Origin: Devosia sp. 1566
Lineage (GTDB): Bacteria > Pseudomonadota > Alphaproteobacteria > Rhizobiales > Devosiaceae
Direction of reading: 5' to 3'
Length of the DNA: 64,000 nucleotides
Assembly (NCBI RefSeq): GCF_004005995.1
Contig: NZ_CP034767.1
Coordinates: 3,574,501-3,638,500, forward strand
In this document: positions 19,346-27,860 of the stretch, in pieces
Layout of the letters: each line of letters begins with the position of its first letter
Numbering within the stretch: the stretch's first letter is position 1
Translations under genes and position numbers: made by a program
The notes under the pieces: model-generated
Told to the model about the DNA's origin: nothing
The model's database searches: none
The model's input: only the letters and a program-made list of their open reading frames with translations

Positions 19346-19368
19346 GGGGCCGCTATCGCCGCGGCCCC
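19346..19368. terminator. Bidirectional terminator hairpin after the GH2 gene
   Basis: A perfect 8-base stem GGGGCCGC/GCGGCCCC with a 7-base loop lies between the convergent ends of the hydrolase (19335) and the CoA-transferase (19374). A short A-rich run precedes it on the top strand, which gives a U-rich tail for leftward transcripts. Confidence 0.7.
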
Positions 19369-19373
19369 AGCCC

Positions 19374-20882
19374 TCAGCCCGCGAGCATGCTGCCCGTGCT
19401 CATGCGGCGCTGATGCCAGGACAGTGCTTCTTCCAGCAGATGGGGCGTATGCCCGCCCCGGGCGCTGGCGCGCGTGAAATAATCCTCGAGCTGCGCCCGG
19501 TAGTCGGGGTGCACGCAATTGTCGATGATGGCGCGGGCCCGCTCGCGCGGCGCCAGGTCTCGCAGATCGGCGAGGCCACATTCGGTGATGACGACATCGA
19601 CGTCATGCTCGCTGTGATCCACATGGCTCACCATCGGCACCACCGAAGAGATCGTGCCGCCCTTGGCCATGGATCGCGTCACAAAGATCGACAGATAAGC
19701 GTTGCGCGCAAAATCCCCCGAGCCGCCAATGCCATTCATCATCTGGGTGCCGTTCACATGGGTGGAGTTCACATTGCCATAAAGGTCGAACTCGAGCGCG
19801 GTGTTGATCGCGATGATCCCGAGCCGCCGCACCACTTCGGGGTGGTTGCTCATTTCCTGGGGCCGCAGCACCAGCCGATCGCGATAACGGTCAAGATTGG
19901 TGAAGACGCGCCCGGCACATTCCGCCGTCAGGGTGATCGACGAGGCCGAGGCAAACACCAGCTTGCCGGTATCAAACAGATCAAAGGTGGAATCCTGCAG
20001 CACCTCGGAATACATCTTGAGATGATGGAAGGGCCCATCGCCCAGCCCCGCCAGCACCGCATTGGCGATGGTGCCGATCCCCGCCTGCAGCGGCTGCAAT
20101 GACAGATCAAGCCGTCCGGCGGCCACTTCGCTTTCCAGCAAGCCGATAAGCTTATCCGCGATGGCGTTGGTATCGGCATCGGGCCGTTCATTGTTGGACG
20201 CGCTGTCGGCAGTATGAGTCAAGACAATCCCCACGATCTTGTCGGGATCGATCGGCACATAAGGCAGGCCCACCCGGCTGTCGACGGCAACAATGGGAAT
20301 GGGCAGGCGCGTCGGGCGCTTGGAGGGGAAATAGATGTCGTGCAGCCCTTCCAGCGCCAGCGGCTGGGCGAGGTTGATCTCGACAATGATCTTTTTGGCG
20401 AGAACGGCAAAACTGGCCGAATTGCCCACCGAGGTGCTGGGCACGATGCCCCCGGTCTCGGTGATCGCTGCCGCCTCCACAATGGCGTAGTCCATCACCC
20501 CAAGTTGCCCCGAGCGCAGATGCTCCACCGTTTCGCTCAAGTGCTGGTCGATAAACATCACCTCGCCCCGGTTGATGGCGGCGCGCAGCGTCGTATCCAC
20601 CTGAAACGGCATGCGGCGCGCCAAAACGCCCGCTTCGGTCAACACCCGGTCGACGTCATGGCCCAGCGAAGCCCCGGTAATGAGGGTGATCTTGAACGGG
20701 TCAAGCGCTGCCCGTTCCGCCATGGCCAGCGGCACAGCCTTGGCGTCCCCGGCGCGCGTGAATCCGCTCATGCCCACCAGCATGCCATCCGCCAGCCGGT
20801 CGGCCGCTTCGCGCGCCGTGCAAATGCGCTCGAGCAGTTCGGGGCGGCGGATCCGGGCGGCGAGTTCGGCTTGGTTCAACAC
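19374..20882 (-). CDS. Acetyl-CoA hydrolase / succinyl-CoA:acetate CoA-transferase
   Basis: The 502-residue class I CoA-transferase moves CoA between succinate or other acids and acetate. The catalytic Glu is Glu293 in MYSEVLQD, and the conserved GIGGSGDF loop is at 384-391. The length and wording fit the AarC/Cat1/ScpC branch. It starts at GTG 20882; the nearby ATG at 20884 is out of frame. It is downstream of a universal stress protein and probably shares its FixK-type promoter. That fits acetate production or recycling with ATP gain when oxygen is low. The alternative name acetyl-CoA hydrolase reflects the same family, not a different prediction. Confidence 0.88.
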   Translation of the reverse strand: MLNQAELAARIRRPELLERICTAREAADRLADGMLVGMSGFTRAGDAKAVPLAMAERAALDPFKITLITGASLGHDVDRVLTEAGVLARRMPFQVDTTLRAAINRGEVMFIDQHLSETVEHLRSGQLGVMDYAIVEAAAITETGGIVPSTSVGNSASFAVLAKKIIVEINLAQPLALEGLHDIYFPSKRPTRLPIPIVAVDSRVGLPYVPIDPDKIVGIVLTHTADSASNNERPDADTNAIADKLIGLLESEVAAGRLDLSLQPLQAGIGTIANAVLAGLGDGPFHHLKMYSEVLQDSTFDLFDTGKLVFASASSITLTAECAGRVFTNLDRYRDRLVLRPQEMSNHPEVVRRLGIIAINTALEFDLYGNVNSTHVNGTQMMNGIGGSGDFARNAYLSIFVTRSMAKGGTISSVVPMVSHVDHSEHDVDVVITECGLADLRDLAPRERARAIIDNCVHPDYRAQLEDYFTRASARGGHTPHLLEEALSWHQRRMSTGSMLAG

Positions 20883-20949
20883 ATCAGCACCAGGGTAGTT
20901 GGGGGGAAAGCGGGCGCGCGGCCCGGGCGTGATTTGCTGCCAGTTGCCC

Positions 20950-21771
20950 CTAGCGGGACATGAACACCGGGATCACCGCTTCACTCAGCAGCACCCGGGT
21001 GACGCCGCCCAGCAGGCGCTCGCGCATGCGCGAATGGCTATAGGCCCCGGCGACAATCAGTTGGGCGCGCAGCTTTTCCGCCTCGTTCTGGATCGCTTCG
21101 GCGGCATTGCGCCAGCCGGCGATCTCCCGGAGCTCCACCGCCACACCATGCCGGCTGAGATAGCGGGCAATATCGCCGCCCTCGACCACGCCGCTGGCTT
21201 CACCCGGCTCATCGGTGACCATGGCGACGACGACCCGCCCCGCCAGTTTGAGCAGCGGCAGCGCATCCTTGACCGCTCGCGATGATTCACGTGTGTCTTT
21301 CCACGCCACCAGCACCATATCGAGCGGGCTCGCGGCAGCTTTCATCGGCGGCAGCCACAAGCAGCCGGTGCCCGATTCAAACAACACGGCTTCCTCAATC
21401 TGGGGATCCTGCGCTCCTTCCCCGTAGGGCCTGGTGCCAACGAAAAGGTCGGCGGTCCGCGCTTCGGCCGCCATTTGGCTGCCCACCGTCCCGGCAAAAC
21501 CCGAAACCACGCGCAGCTCGGTGGGCAATCCCATCTTGTCGAGACGATCTTCGAGTGCTGCCTGCCGCTCACGCGTGAGCCGCTCGGCCTCGTTGATCAT
21601 TTCCTGCAACATCAAGCCCAGTGACGCTTCGGGCCCGGCAAAGATCTCGGGCCGCATATGCACCAAAAGCCCCGTCAGGTGCGCCTCGAAGCTGCGGGCA
21701 ATTGTTTCGGCGGTGGTCAGGCGAAACTCGTCCTCGGGCGACCCGGTGAGTTGAACCACAATATCCTTCAT
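20950..21771 (-). CDS. Universal stress protein with two Usp domains (second copy)
   Basis: The 273-residue protein begins with KDIVVQLTGSPEDEF and is colinear with the protein at 4520-5332: two Usp domains with a degenerate N-terminal one and a C-terminal segment IVAGAYSHSRMRERLLGG. The ATP-binding Gly pattern is partly replaced (AYSHS in place of GYGHS), so nucleotide binding may be altered. It lies 67 bases upstream of the CoA-transferase on the same strand, and a FixK-type box lies 71 bases before its start. The two proteins are similar enough to be paralogues under the same oxygen control. Confidence 0.85.
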   Translation of the reverse strand: MKDIVVQLTGSPEDEFRLTTAETIARSFEAHLTGLLVHMRPEIFAGPEASLGLMLQEMINEAERLTRERQAALEDRLDKMGLPTELRVVSGFAGTVGSQMAAEARTADLFVGTRPYGEGAQDPQIEEAVLFESGTGCLWLPPMKAAASPLDMVLVAWKDTRESSRAVKDALPLLKLAGRVVVAMVTDEPGEASGVVEGGDIARYLSRHGVAVELREIAGWRNAAEAIQNEAEKLRAQLIVAGAYSHSRMRERLLGGVTRVLLSEAVIPVFMSR

Positions 21772-21841
21772 CTGCCACTCCCGTTGCGGGCCAGCTCAAA
21801 GGGCCACCACACCAGACTAGCAAGGCCAAGGCGGGGCAACC

Positions 21842-21855
21842 TTGACCTCGGTCAA
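21842..21855 (-). promoter_or_regulatory. FixK/FNR-type box upstream of Usp and CoA-transferase
   Basis: TTGAC-N4-GTCAA is a perfect palindrome. Leftward, TAGTCT lies 22 bases from the box, close to the class II geometry, and would start a leader of about 50 bases before ATG 21771. Rightward, towards murB, no -10 is seen at the matching place. Control of the Usp side is therefore favoured. Confidence 0.68.
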
Positions 21856-21919
21856 GTCGGCGGGCCACCTCCGTTGCCACGCGGAGCCTTGCTCAAACCA
21901 TCAAGGCCCGCTAGCGGGT

Positions 21920-22924
21920 ATGCCGATGCAATTGATTCCCGACTTCGACCTGCGGCACTGCAACACCTTTGGCCTGTCAGCCAAGGCGCGCTTTGGCACG
22001 ACGATCAACACGCCCCAAGACATCCCGGCGCTCCTGGACGCGGCCGAGCGGCTGGACCTGCCGCTCCGCATTCTAGGCCAGGGCAGCAATGTCGTGCTGC
22101 GCCCCGTTTTTGAGGGGATCGTGGCGCAGATGGCGATCAAGGGGCGCCAGATCCTGCAGGACACACCCGAGCAAACGATCATCGAAGCCGGCGCCGGGGA
22201 AAACTGGCACGACTTTGTCAGCTACACCGTCGCCAACGGCATGCCCGGGCTCGAGAACCTGGCGCTTATTCCCGGCACGGTGGGCGCGGCTCCGGTGCAA
22301 AATATCGGCGCCTATGGCCTCGAACTCGCCGACCGTTTCGCCTCGCTTTCCGCCTATGACACGCACGAGCAGTGCTTCGTGCAATTGGGCCTCGAGGATT
22401 GCGCGTTCAGCTACCGGCAAAGCCTGTTCAAGCGCGAGCCCAACCGCTTCATCGTTGCGGCGGTGCGCTTCGCCCTGCCCCGTCCTTGGACACCCAATCT
22501 GCGCTATGCCGGATTGTCGGAATTGCCGGCGGAGGTCAGCCCCCAGGCGGTCATGGACCGGGTGGTCGAGCTGCGCCGCTCCAAGCTGCCCGACTGGACC
22601 AAAACCGGCAATGCCGGCTCGTTCTTTCATAACCCGGTGGTTGATGCCACGACAGTCGAGCGGATTCGCGCCGAGCACCCCGGCGCGCCCGCTTATCCGC
22701 AGCCCGATGGCCGCAGCAAGCTATCGGCGGGCTGGCTGATCGAGCAGAGCGGGTTCAAGGGCCTGCGCATTGGCGGCGCCGGCGTGTCCGAGCGGCACGC
22801 CCTTGTCGTGGTCAATCATGGCGGCGCAACCTATGCCGTTATCGCTGAGATCAGCGATCGCGTGCGCACGGGCGTCGAAGCGCAATTCGGCGTTATCCTC
22901 GTGCAGGAGCCCGAAACCATATGA
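21920..22924 (+). CDS. murB: UDP-N-acetylenolpyruvoylglucosamine reductase, E. coli type
   Basis: The 334-residue flavoprotein reduces UDP-GlcNAc-enolpyruvate to UDP-MurNAc in peptidoglycan synthesis. The FAD-binding words are ILGQGSNVVL (51-60) and IPGTVGAAPVQNIGAYG (118-133). The catalytic Ser234 is in GSFFHNP, and the C-terminal FGVILVQEPE carries the conserved Glu. Length and wording fit the E. coli (type I) enzyme rather than the shorter type found in alphaproteobacterial division clusters. ATG 21920 or 21926 is the start; the frame opens further upstream but without support. Its stop overlaps the ArsC start by ATGA. It stands alone, away from other mur genes, so it may be a second, acquired copy. 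Confidence 0.88.
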   Translation: MPMQLIPDFDLRHCNTFGLSAKARFGTTINTPQDIPALLDAAERLDLPLRILGQGSNVVLRPVFEGIVAQMAIKGRQILQDTPEQTIIEAGAGENWHDFVSYTVANGMPGLENLALIPGTVGAAPVQNIGAYGLELADRFASLSAYDTHEQCFVQLGLEDCAFSYRQSLFKREPNRFIVAAVRFALPRPWTPNLRYAGLSELPAEVSPQAVMDRVVELRRSKLPDWTKTGNAGSFFHNPVVDATTVERIRAEHPGAPAYPQPDGRSKLSAGWLIEQSGFKGLRIGGAGVSERHALVVVNHGGATYAVIAEISDRVRTGVEAQFGVILVQEPETI

Positions 22925-23343
22925 GCGTCACCATCTACCACAACCCCGATTGCGGTACCTCGCGCAACACCCTTGCCATGATCCGCCAAAGCGGCGTCGA
23001 GCCGGACGTGGTGGAATATCTCAAAACCCCGCCCGACCGCGCCACGATCCGCCAACTCGTTGCCGATGCCGGCCTGACGCTGCGTGAGGCGCTGCGCCAG
23101 AAGGGCACGCCCTTTGACGCGGTGGGACTGGGGGACCCTTCGGTCGATGAGGAGGCCATGCTGGACGCCATCGCGGCGCACCCGATCCTGCTCAACCGGC
23201 CCTTTGTGGTGACTGCCAAAGGCACCCGCCTGTGCCGCCCCTCCGAGCTCGTGCTCGAGATCCTGGAAAACCCCGCGATCGGCCCGTTCACCAAGGAAGA
23301 TGGCGAAGTGGTGGTCGATGCCGAAGGCCGCCGCGTAGTTTGA
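22921..23343 (+). CDS. arsC: Glutaredoxin-dependent arsenate reductase
   Basis: The 140-residue protein is a full-length ArsC of the thioredoxin-like family. Catalytic Cys11 sits in NPDCGTSRNTL, and the substrate-binding Args are in NRPFVVT and LCRPSE. It reduces arsenate to arsenite using glutathione and glutaredoxin. Its ATG overlaps the murB stop. No arsenite exporter or ArsR regulator is nearby, so either the arsenite pump is elsewhere or this is a Spx/ArsC-like protein with another task. The catalytic residues are intact. Confidence 0.9.
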   Translation: MSVTIYHNPDCGTSRNTLAMIRQSGVEPDVVEYLKTPPDRATIRQLVADAGLTLREALRQKGTPFDAVGLGDPSVDEEAMLDAIAAHPILLNRPFVVTAKGTRLCRPSELVLEILENPAIGPFTKEDGEVVVDAEGRRVV

Positions 23344-23350
23344 TCGCGCA

Positions 23351-23371
23351 GCGCCGGGTTTTGCCCGGCGC
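23351..23371. terminator. Bidirectional terminator hairpin after arsC
   Basis: GCGCCGGG and CCCGGCGC form a perfect 8-base stem with loop TTTTG. It lies between the convergent stops of arsC (23343) and the iron alcohol dehydrogenase (23380). There is no long U-tract. Confidence 0.65.
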
Positions 23372-23379
23372 CGCAAACT

Positions 23380-24519
23380 TCAGTTCAGTGCCGCCTGGTA
23401 GATCGCCAGCACATCTTCGATGCTCATCGCGCGCGGATTGTTGTCCATCAGCCGGCGAATGGCATGAGCTTCGACCGCCCAGCCGGGCAAGGCCGCGCCC
23501 TTGGCGCCATGCGCGCCAAGGCCCATCTCGACCCCCAGCTGCCGGCAGAACTGCATCGCCCCGGCCAGCACCGCTTCTGGGTTTTCTGCTGCCGGCAGGC
23601 CAAGCAAGGCCATGATCTCGGCAGTCTTTTCCGGCTGAGCAGGCTGGTTGAAGGCCAGCACATGCGGAAAAATGATCGCATTGGCGAGGCCATGGGGCAG
23701 CTTAAGGCGCGTGCCCAGCGGATAAGCGAGCGCATGGCCGGCCGCCGTATTCACGGGCCCGAGGCAGATCCCGCCATAATAGGAGGCGAGCATCATGCCG
23801 GCCCGCGCTTCGGTGTCCGAACCATCGGCCACGGCCCGCGCCAAATAGCGCCCGACCAGTTCGATCCCCAGCCGCGCATAGCCATCGATCAGCGGATGGG
23901 CCTTGATATTGGTGAAGGCCTCAACGCAATGGGCCAGCGCATCAACGCCCGTCGCTGCCGTCACCGCCGAAGGCACCGAATAGGTCAGTTCGGGATCGAG
24001 AATGGCAAGGTCGGCCAGCATGAATTGGCTTTCGATCGCGAGCTTGGCCAGCGTCTCGGGATTGGTGACGAGCGACCGGATGCCCGCTTCCGAGCCGGTG
24101 CCCGAAGTGGTCGGCACCTGCGCCAATGCGGTGCGCCGGCCCTTGACCTTGCCCGGCCCCACCACATCAAGAATGGTTTCCGAGCTGTCCCAAAGGACGG
24201 CCACGAGCTTGGCCACATCCATCACCGAGCCGCCGCCCAAGCCGATCACGAGATCGGGCTTGAAGGCGCGCGCCTCCGCCAACACCCGCTCCACCGCGGG
24301 CAGGTCCGGCTCGGGCGGCAGGTCCACAAACACTTGCAACTCACCGGCAAGGCCGATGCGCTCGACAAAACCCTCCGTCGGCGGCATCGCCACCACGAAG
24401 ACGCGGCTGAACGCGCTGGCCCATTCGCCGAGCTTGCTGATCGCGCCGGCACCGATTTCCAGCCGCGCCGGCTGCAGCAAGGTAATCGGCCGTGCCATGG
24501 AAAGAGTGGCTTCAGCCAT
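23380..24519 (-). CDS. Iron-containing alcohol dehydrogenase family protein
   Basis: The 379-residue protein has the family marks in order: the NAD-binding GLGGGSVMDVAKL (about 93-105), TTSGTGSEA, the metal region GVDALAHCVEAF, and the two further His sites in GHALAYPLG and LPHGLANAI. It reduces an aldehyde, or oxidises an alcohol or maleylacetate-like compound, using NAD(P) and Fe or Zn. The start is ATG 24519, overlapping the preceding aldolase stop by 8 bases. It is the last gene of the coupled operon with the aldolase, PdxA-like and sialidase-like genes, so an aldehyde released by the aldolase is the likely substrate. The exact substrate cannot be told. Confidence 0.85.
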   Translation of the reverse strand: MAEATLSMARPITLLQPARLEIGAGAISKLGEWASAFSRVFVVAMPPTEGFVERIGLAGELQVFVDLPPEPDLPAVERVLAEARAFKPDLVIGLGGGSVMDVAKLVAVLWDSSETILDVVGPGKVKGRRTALAQVPTTSGTGSEAGIRSLVTNPETLAKLAIESQFMLADLAILDPELTYSVPSAVTAATGVDALAHCVEAFTNIKAHPLIDGYARLGIELVGRYLARAVADGSDTEARAGMMLASYYGGICLGPVNTAAGHALAYPLGTRLKLPHGLANAIIFPHVLAFNQPAQPEKTAEIMALLGLPAAENPEAVLAGAMQFCRQLGVEMGLGAHGAKGAALPGWAVEAHAIRRLMDNNPRAMSIEDVLAIYQAALN

Positions 24520-25441
24520 TGTCCTGCGCCTCAAGTTCGGCCATCTGGCCCCAAACACTTTCGAGCTGAGCCGCGTCAAGTTCCACCAGCGGCGGGCGCA
24601 CCCGCGTCCAGCCGGGATGACCGCGCCGCTTGGCCAGCATCGCCTTGATGGTGGGCAGCTGCACATAGGCATTGGAGAGGTTGCGCCAGGCCTCGACCCG
24701 GCTCTGCGCCCGGGCCACCTGCTCGGCCTGTGCCGGATCGTGCCAGCCATCGAAAACGACGCGCAGATGCGCCCCGATCAAATTGGACGAGGAGGTGATG
24801 CACCCCGCCCCGCCCGACTGCAGCAGCGGCAGCATGAAGGGATCGGCCCCCGAGAGCACCGAGAAATTCTCGAAGGCGCGAGCGAAAGCCTGCATGCTCT
24901 CAAGCTTGCCCGAGCTGTCCTTGATGCCGACGATCACGCCCGGGAACGCCTCGCGCAACCGGCCGACCAATTCGAGTGACAAGCCCACCTGAGCGATAGG
25001 GGGAATGTGATACAGCACGACGCGCAGCGCATCGCTGCCCACGGCCTCGATCACCTCGGCGTAAAAGCGAAACAGGCCCTCGTCGCTCACGCCCTTGTAG
25101 TAAAAGGGCGGCAGCACCACGACAGCCTTGACCCCGGCATCCACCGCATGGCGCACGAGGGTCACGGTATCGGGCACATTGGTCTGCGAAGTGCCGGGCA
25201 GCAGGCGCTGCGGATCGATGCCGCTGCTGATTACCTGCTCGAGCAGCGCCTGGCGCTGGGCAATGGAAAAGCTGTTAGCTTCCCCCGTCGTGCCCAATAG
25301 TGCGATGCCGTCGCAACCCTCATCGAGCAGCGCATCGCAGTGGGCGGCAAACGCAGCGTGGTCAGGCGTGCCATCCGCCGCCACCGGCGTGGCCGAAGCG
25401 CAGAACACCCCATGGATGGGCAGGTTCAGGGCCGTATTCAT
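24512..25441 (-). CDS. DapA-family (dihydrodipicolinate synthase/N-acetylneuraminate lyase) aldolase
   Basis: The 309-residue class I aldolase has the pyruvate-binding GTTGE (50-54), Tyr144 in LYHIPP and Schiff-base Lys174 in VGIKDSSG. The family includes dihydrodipicolinate synthase, sialate lyase and 2-keto-3-deoxy sugar acid aldolases. The catabolic setting argues against lysine synthesis. A sialidase-like gene two genes upstream and a dehydrogenase downstream suggest that it splits a 2-keto-3-deoxy acid into pyruvate and an aldehyde. Its ATG overlaps the pdxA-like stop (ATGA). The substrate is open. Confidence 0.85.
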   Translation of the reverse strand: MNTALNLPIHGVFCASATPVAADGTPDHAAFAAHCDALLDEGCDGIALLGTTGEANSFSIAQRQALLEQVISSGIDPQRLLPGTSQTNVPDTVTLVRHAVDAGVKAVVVLPPFYYKGVSDEGLFRFYAEVIEAVGSDALRVVLYHIPPIAQVGLSLELVGRLREAFPGVIVGIKDSSGKLESMQAFARAFENFSVLSGADPFMLPLLQSGGAGCITSSSNLIGAHLRVVFDGWHDPAQAEQVARAQSRVEAWRNLSNAYVQLPTIKAMLAKRRGHPGWTRVRPPLVELDAAQLESVWGQMAELEAQDNG

Positions 25442-26388
25442 GTGTTTTTTCCTGCAACGAGGCGACGCGCATAGGCGATCGCGGCATTCATATTGGTGTG
25501 GTTGGCCTTGCCGGTGCCGGCAATGTCGAAGGCCGTGCCATGATCCACCGAAGTGCGGTCGATCGGCAGGCCCAGCGAGACATTGACCGCGGTATCGAAG
25601 GCGACGAGCTTGATCGGGATATGCCCCTGATCGTGATACTGGGCGATCACGAGGTCGAATCCGCCATTATAGGCGCGGTGATAAACCGTATCGGCCGAGA
25701 TCGGCCCCTGCACTTCGATGCCTTCGGCACGGGCCATGGCGACGGCGGGAGCCACCTGCACATCGTCCTCGGTGCCGAACAAACCGCCTTCCCCGCAATG
25801 GGGATTGATGCCGGCAACGGCTATGCGCGGCTTGGCGTAACCGATGCGCTTGAGATGCTCGTTGCCGGCGCGGATGGTCGCGAGGATCCGCTCGGGCGTC
25901 GCCCGGTCGATCGCTGTTTTGAGCGACACATGGGTCGAGACATGGATGACCTTGAGCCGCTCGGAAGCGAGCAGCATGAAGGCCGACTTCTGCCCCGTCA
26001 GGGCCGCGAGCATGCCGGTATGACCATCATAGTGATGCCCGGCCAGGTTCAGCGCTTCCTTGTTGATGGGCGCCGTCACGATGCAGCCGATGCGGCCGGC
26101 TTCGGAATCGCGCACCGCCTTTTCGATGAAGCGGAAAGCGGCGTCGCCGCCGCGCGGATCGAGCTTGCCCCAGGGCAGCGGCCCGCCTTCGATCGGCAGG
26201 TCTTCCACCACGCCATCAAGATCGAGCGTCACGCCGGTAGCGGCCAGCGCCAGTTCCAGCGTCGCCCGATCGCCATAGATGCGGGTGCGCGCCCGGTCCT
26301 CGGGGCTCATCTCGCTGAGCGCACGCACGCTGATCTCGGGTCCGACCCCGGCGGGGTCGCCCATGGTAATGCCGATTACATCGCTCAT
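25438..26388 (-). CDS. PdxA-family dehydrogenase, probably PdxA2-like (threonate/erythronate 4-phosphate)
   Basis: The 316-residue protein is a PdxA-family dehydrogenase. It starts with [12 protein letters not shown], and the three metal-binding histidines are His153 (STHVS), His197 (NPHCGE) and His252 (YHDQGH). PdxA itself makes the pyridoxine precursor. The PdxA2 branch instead oxidises threonate or erythronate 4-phosphate, which decarboxylates to dihydroxyacetone phosphate. A four-carbon acid sugar kinase at 32902 supplies exactly the phosphorylated substrate this branch needs, so the catabolic role is favoured. I chose ATG 26388 because it overlaps the previous stop (ATGA) and matches family length; the frame extends further upstream without support. 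Confidence 0.88.
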   Translation of the reverse strand: MSDVIGITMGDPAGVGPEISVRALSEMSPEDRARTRIYGDRATLELALAATGVTLDLDGVVEDLPIEGGPLPWGKLDPRGGDAAFRFIEKAVRDSEAGRIGCIVTAPINKEALNLAGHHYDGHTGMLAALTGQKSAFMLLASERLKVIHVSTHVSLKTAIDRATPERILATIRAGNEHLKRIGYAKPRIAVAGINPHCGEGGLFGTEDDVQVAPAVAMARAEGIEVQGPISADTVYHRAYNGGFDLVIAQYHDQGHIPIKLVAFDTAVNVSLGLPIDRTSVDHGTAFDIAGTGKANHTNMNAAIAYARRLVAGKNT

Positions 26389-27557
26389 GCAGCGCCTCCA
26401 TCGATCCAGCCCTGGGGCAGCCGGACATATTTGATTGCCCGCCGGAAATAGGTGTAGGCGACATGGATCGCCCCATCCTCGCCCTCCAGCAGATAGGGAT
26501 AGGACAATTCCTTGTTGCGGCCGTCTTCCGAATTGTTGGACAGGCACGTGCCGGGGCTGTCATCGATGACGCGACGAACGGGCCAGGTCAGCCCGCCATC
26601 GCTCGAGACGCAGAGGCTCAGAGGCGCGCGCGGCACGCCCCAGATCGGCTGGCAGCCGCCCGTGGCGTCGGGCCGATCGTCGCCCGCTTCGATCTCGTCA
26701 TAAAGCGAGACGCGCCGGTCGCTCGAAGTGGCGGCGGAAGCGGGGTTGCACACCATGGCCAGCCGCCCGTCGCGCAGGCGCACCACATTGATCGAGGAAT
26801 TGTTGTTGGGCACATCGGTCGGCTCGGGGGCTGACCAGGTCAGCCCGCCATCAAGGCTTTCCGAGCGATGCACGAAGTCCGACTGCCGGCGGCGATAGAA
26901 GGCCACCATATGCTCCCCATCGAGCGGCACGATGGTCATATGCACCGAGCCGATGGAGCCGGGCACTTCGGTCAGCTGCCAGCTCTCGCCATCGTCATGG
27001 CTGACGGCAACGCCCGCGGTATCATGGCTGCCGTTCCAGCGCTGGCCGGGGCGCGGGATGCAGCGGAACACCGGCATCATCCAGGCGCCATCGGCGCGGT
27101 GCACAAAGCGGGCGCGCACAAACGTGCCCAGGGGCAGATCGACCAGCCGCGGCTCGCCCCCGGCGAGGAGGCCATTTTCGAGCGTGATCGGGCGGGCCCG
27201 CAGCAGGCACTCATCCTGGTTGCCAGCGGGCTGGGCGGTGTGGAACAGCTGCCACTCGCCGCGCTCGTTTTGCGTCAGCACCGGGTTCTGCTCGGAGCGC
27301 TCGGGATCATTGCTCAGCTGCACCGGCTCGGACCAGCGCTCCGCGCCGGGCGCGAGCGTACAGCCGAACACGGAAATGTCGGATTTCCCCTCGAGCGTGC
27401 CGCCGAACCACAGGCAAGCCAGCGTGCCATCCTCCAGGCGCTCGATGAAGGCGGCATGGTTCTGCACCATGGGCGAAGGCAGATAGGCCTCCAGCAAGCC
27501 GTCCTGCCCGGGCAGGATCTCCCCCGTCATGCGAGCGGCGATTTGGTCTGGAGTCAT
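26385..27557 (-). CDS. Sialidase-like six-bladed beta-propeller protein (BNR/Asp-box)
   Basis: The 390-residue protein carries three Asp boxes: SHDDGESW (186-193), SLDGGLTW (234-241) and SSDGGLTW (318-325). Its overall pattern is that of the bacterial exo-sialidase-like BNR family. There is no signal peptide, so it acts in the cytoplasm on an imported compound. ATG 27557 follows GGGGAG. It leads the leftward operon. Sialidase folds also host lyases and other glycosidases, and no nan genes (kinase, epimerase, deacetylase) are present, so true sialic acid use is doubtful. An acidic oligosaccharide ending in a hexuronate-like or other acid sugar is a reasonable guess. Confidence 0.75.
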   Translation of the reverse strand: MTPDQIAARMTGEILPGQDGLLEAYLPSPMVQNHAAFIERLEDGTLACLWFGGTLEGKSDISVFGCTLAPGAERWSEPVQLSNDPERSEQNPVLTQNERGEWQLFHTAQPAGNQDECLLRARPITLENGLLAGGEPRLVDLPLGTFVRARFVHRADGAWMMPVFRCIPRPGQRWNGSHDTAGVAVSHDDGESWQLTEVPGSIGSVHMTIVPLDGEHMVAFYRRRQSDFVHRSESLDGGLTWSAPEPTDVPNNNSSINVVRLRDGRLAMVCNPASAATSSDRRVSLYDEIEAGDDRPDATGGCQPIWGVPRAPLSLCVSSDGGLTWPVRRVIDDSPGTCLSNNSEDGRNKELSYPYLLEGEDGAIHVAYTYFRRAIKYVRLPQGWIDGGAA

Positions 27558-27605
27558 GTCTCTCCCCACGGTTTTGGTTGCCGCAAACTCGGCGCGACAA
27601 TCCAT

Positions 27606-27735
27606 GTTGTCAAGTTATTATTGCCACATTTCACACGGACAAGCTTGAGGGTGATGGGGATTAACGTTTGAATTCAGCTGGTTAGTTGAGAGAACGGAAG
27701 ACCGCAGCGGCATCCACCCAAATTCGTTTGACAAC
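27606..27735. promoter_or_regulatory. Inverted GTTGTCAA pair in the divergent spacer (candidate GntR operators)
   Basis: GTTGTCAAG at 27606-27614 and its reverse complement TTGACAAC at 27728-27735 face each other across about 110 bases. Each overlaps a TTGACA -35-like element, one pointing towards each operon. A FadR-type GntR regulator is encoded at the end of the rightward operon and is the natural candidate. The remaining spacer (27558-27860) shows only the promoter below. Confidence 0.4.
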
Positions 27736-27756
27736 TCCATGACAGCGCTAGATAGT
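27728..27756 (+). promoter_or_regulatory. Sigma-70-type promoter of the transport operon
   Basis: TTGACA (27728-27733), a 17-base spacer and GATAGT (27751-27756) make a near-consensus promoter. The transcript would start near 27763, leaving a leader of about 98 bases before the TTG start at 27861. Confidence 0.6.
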
Positions 27757-27860
27757 GCCGGCCAACGGCAAGCCGACTGCTATCGGCGCGTCCGGAGGAA
27801 CGAGCGGGAGCGCTTCGCAGCGGCGTTCATCCATCCGCAAGCTGCCCTAGGGAGGTAGAA

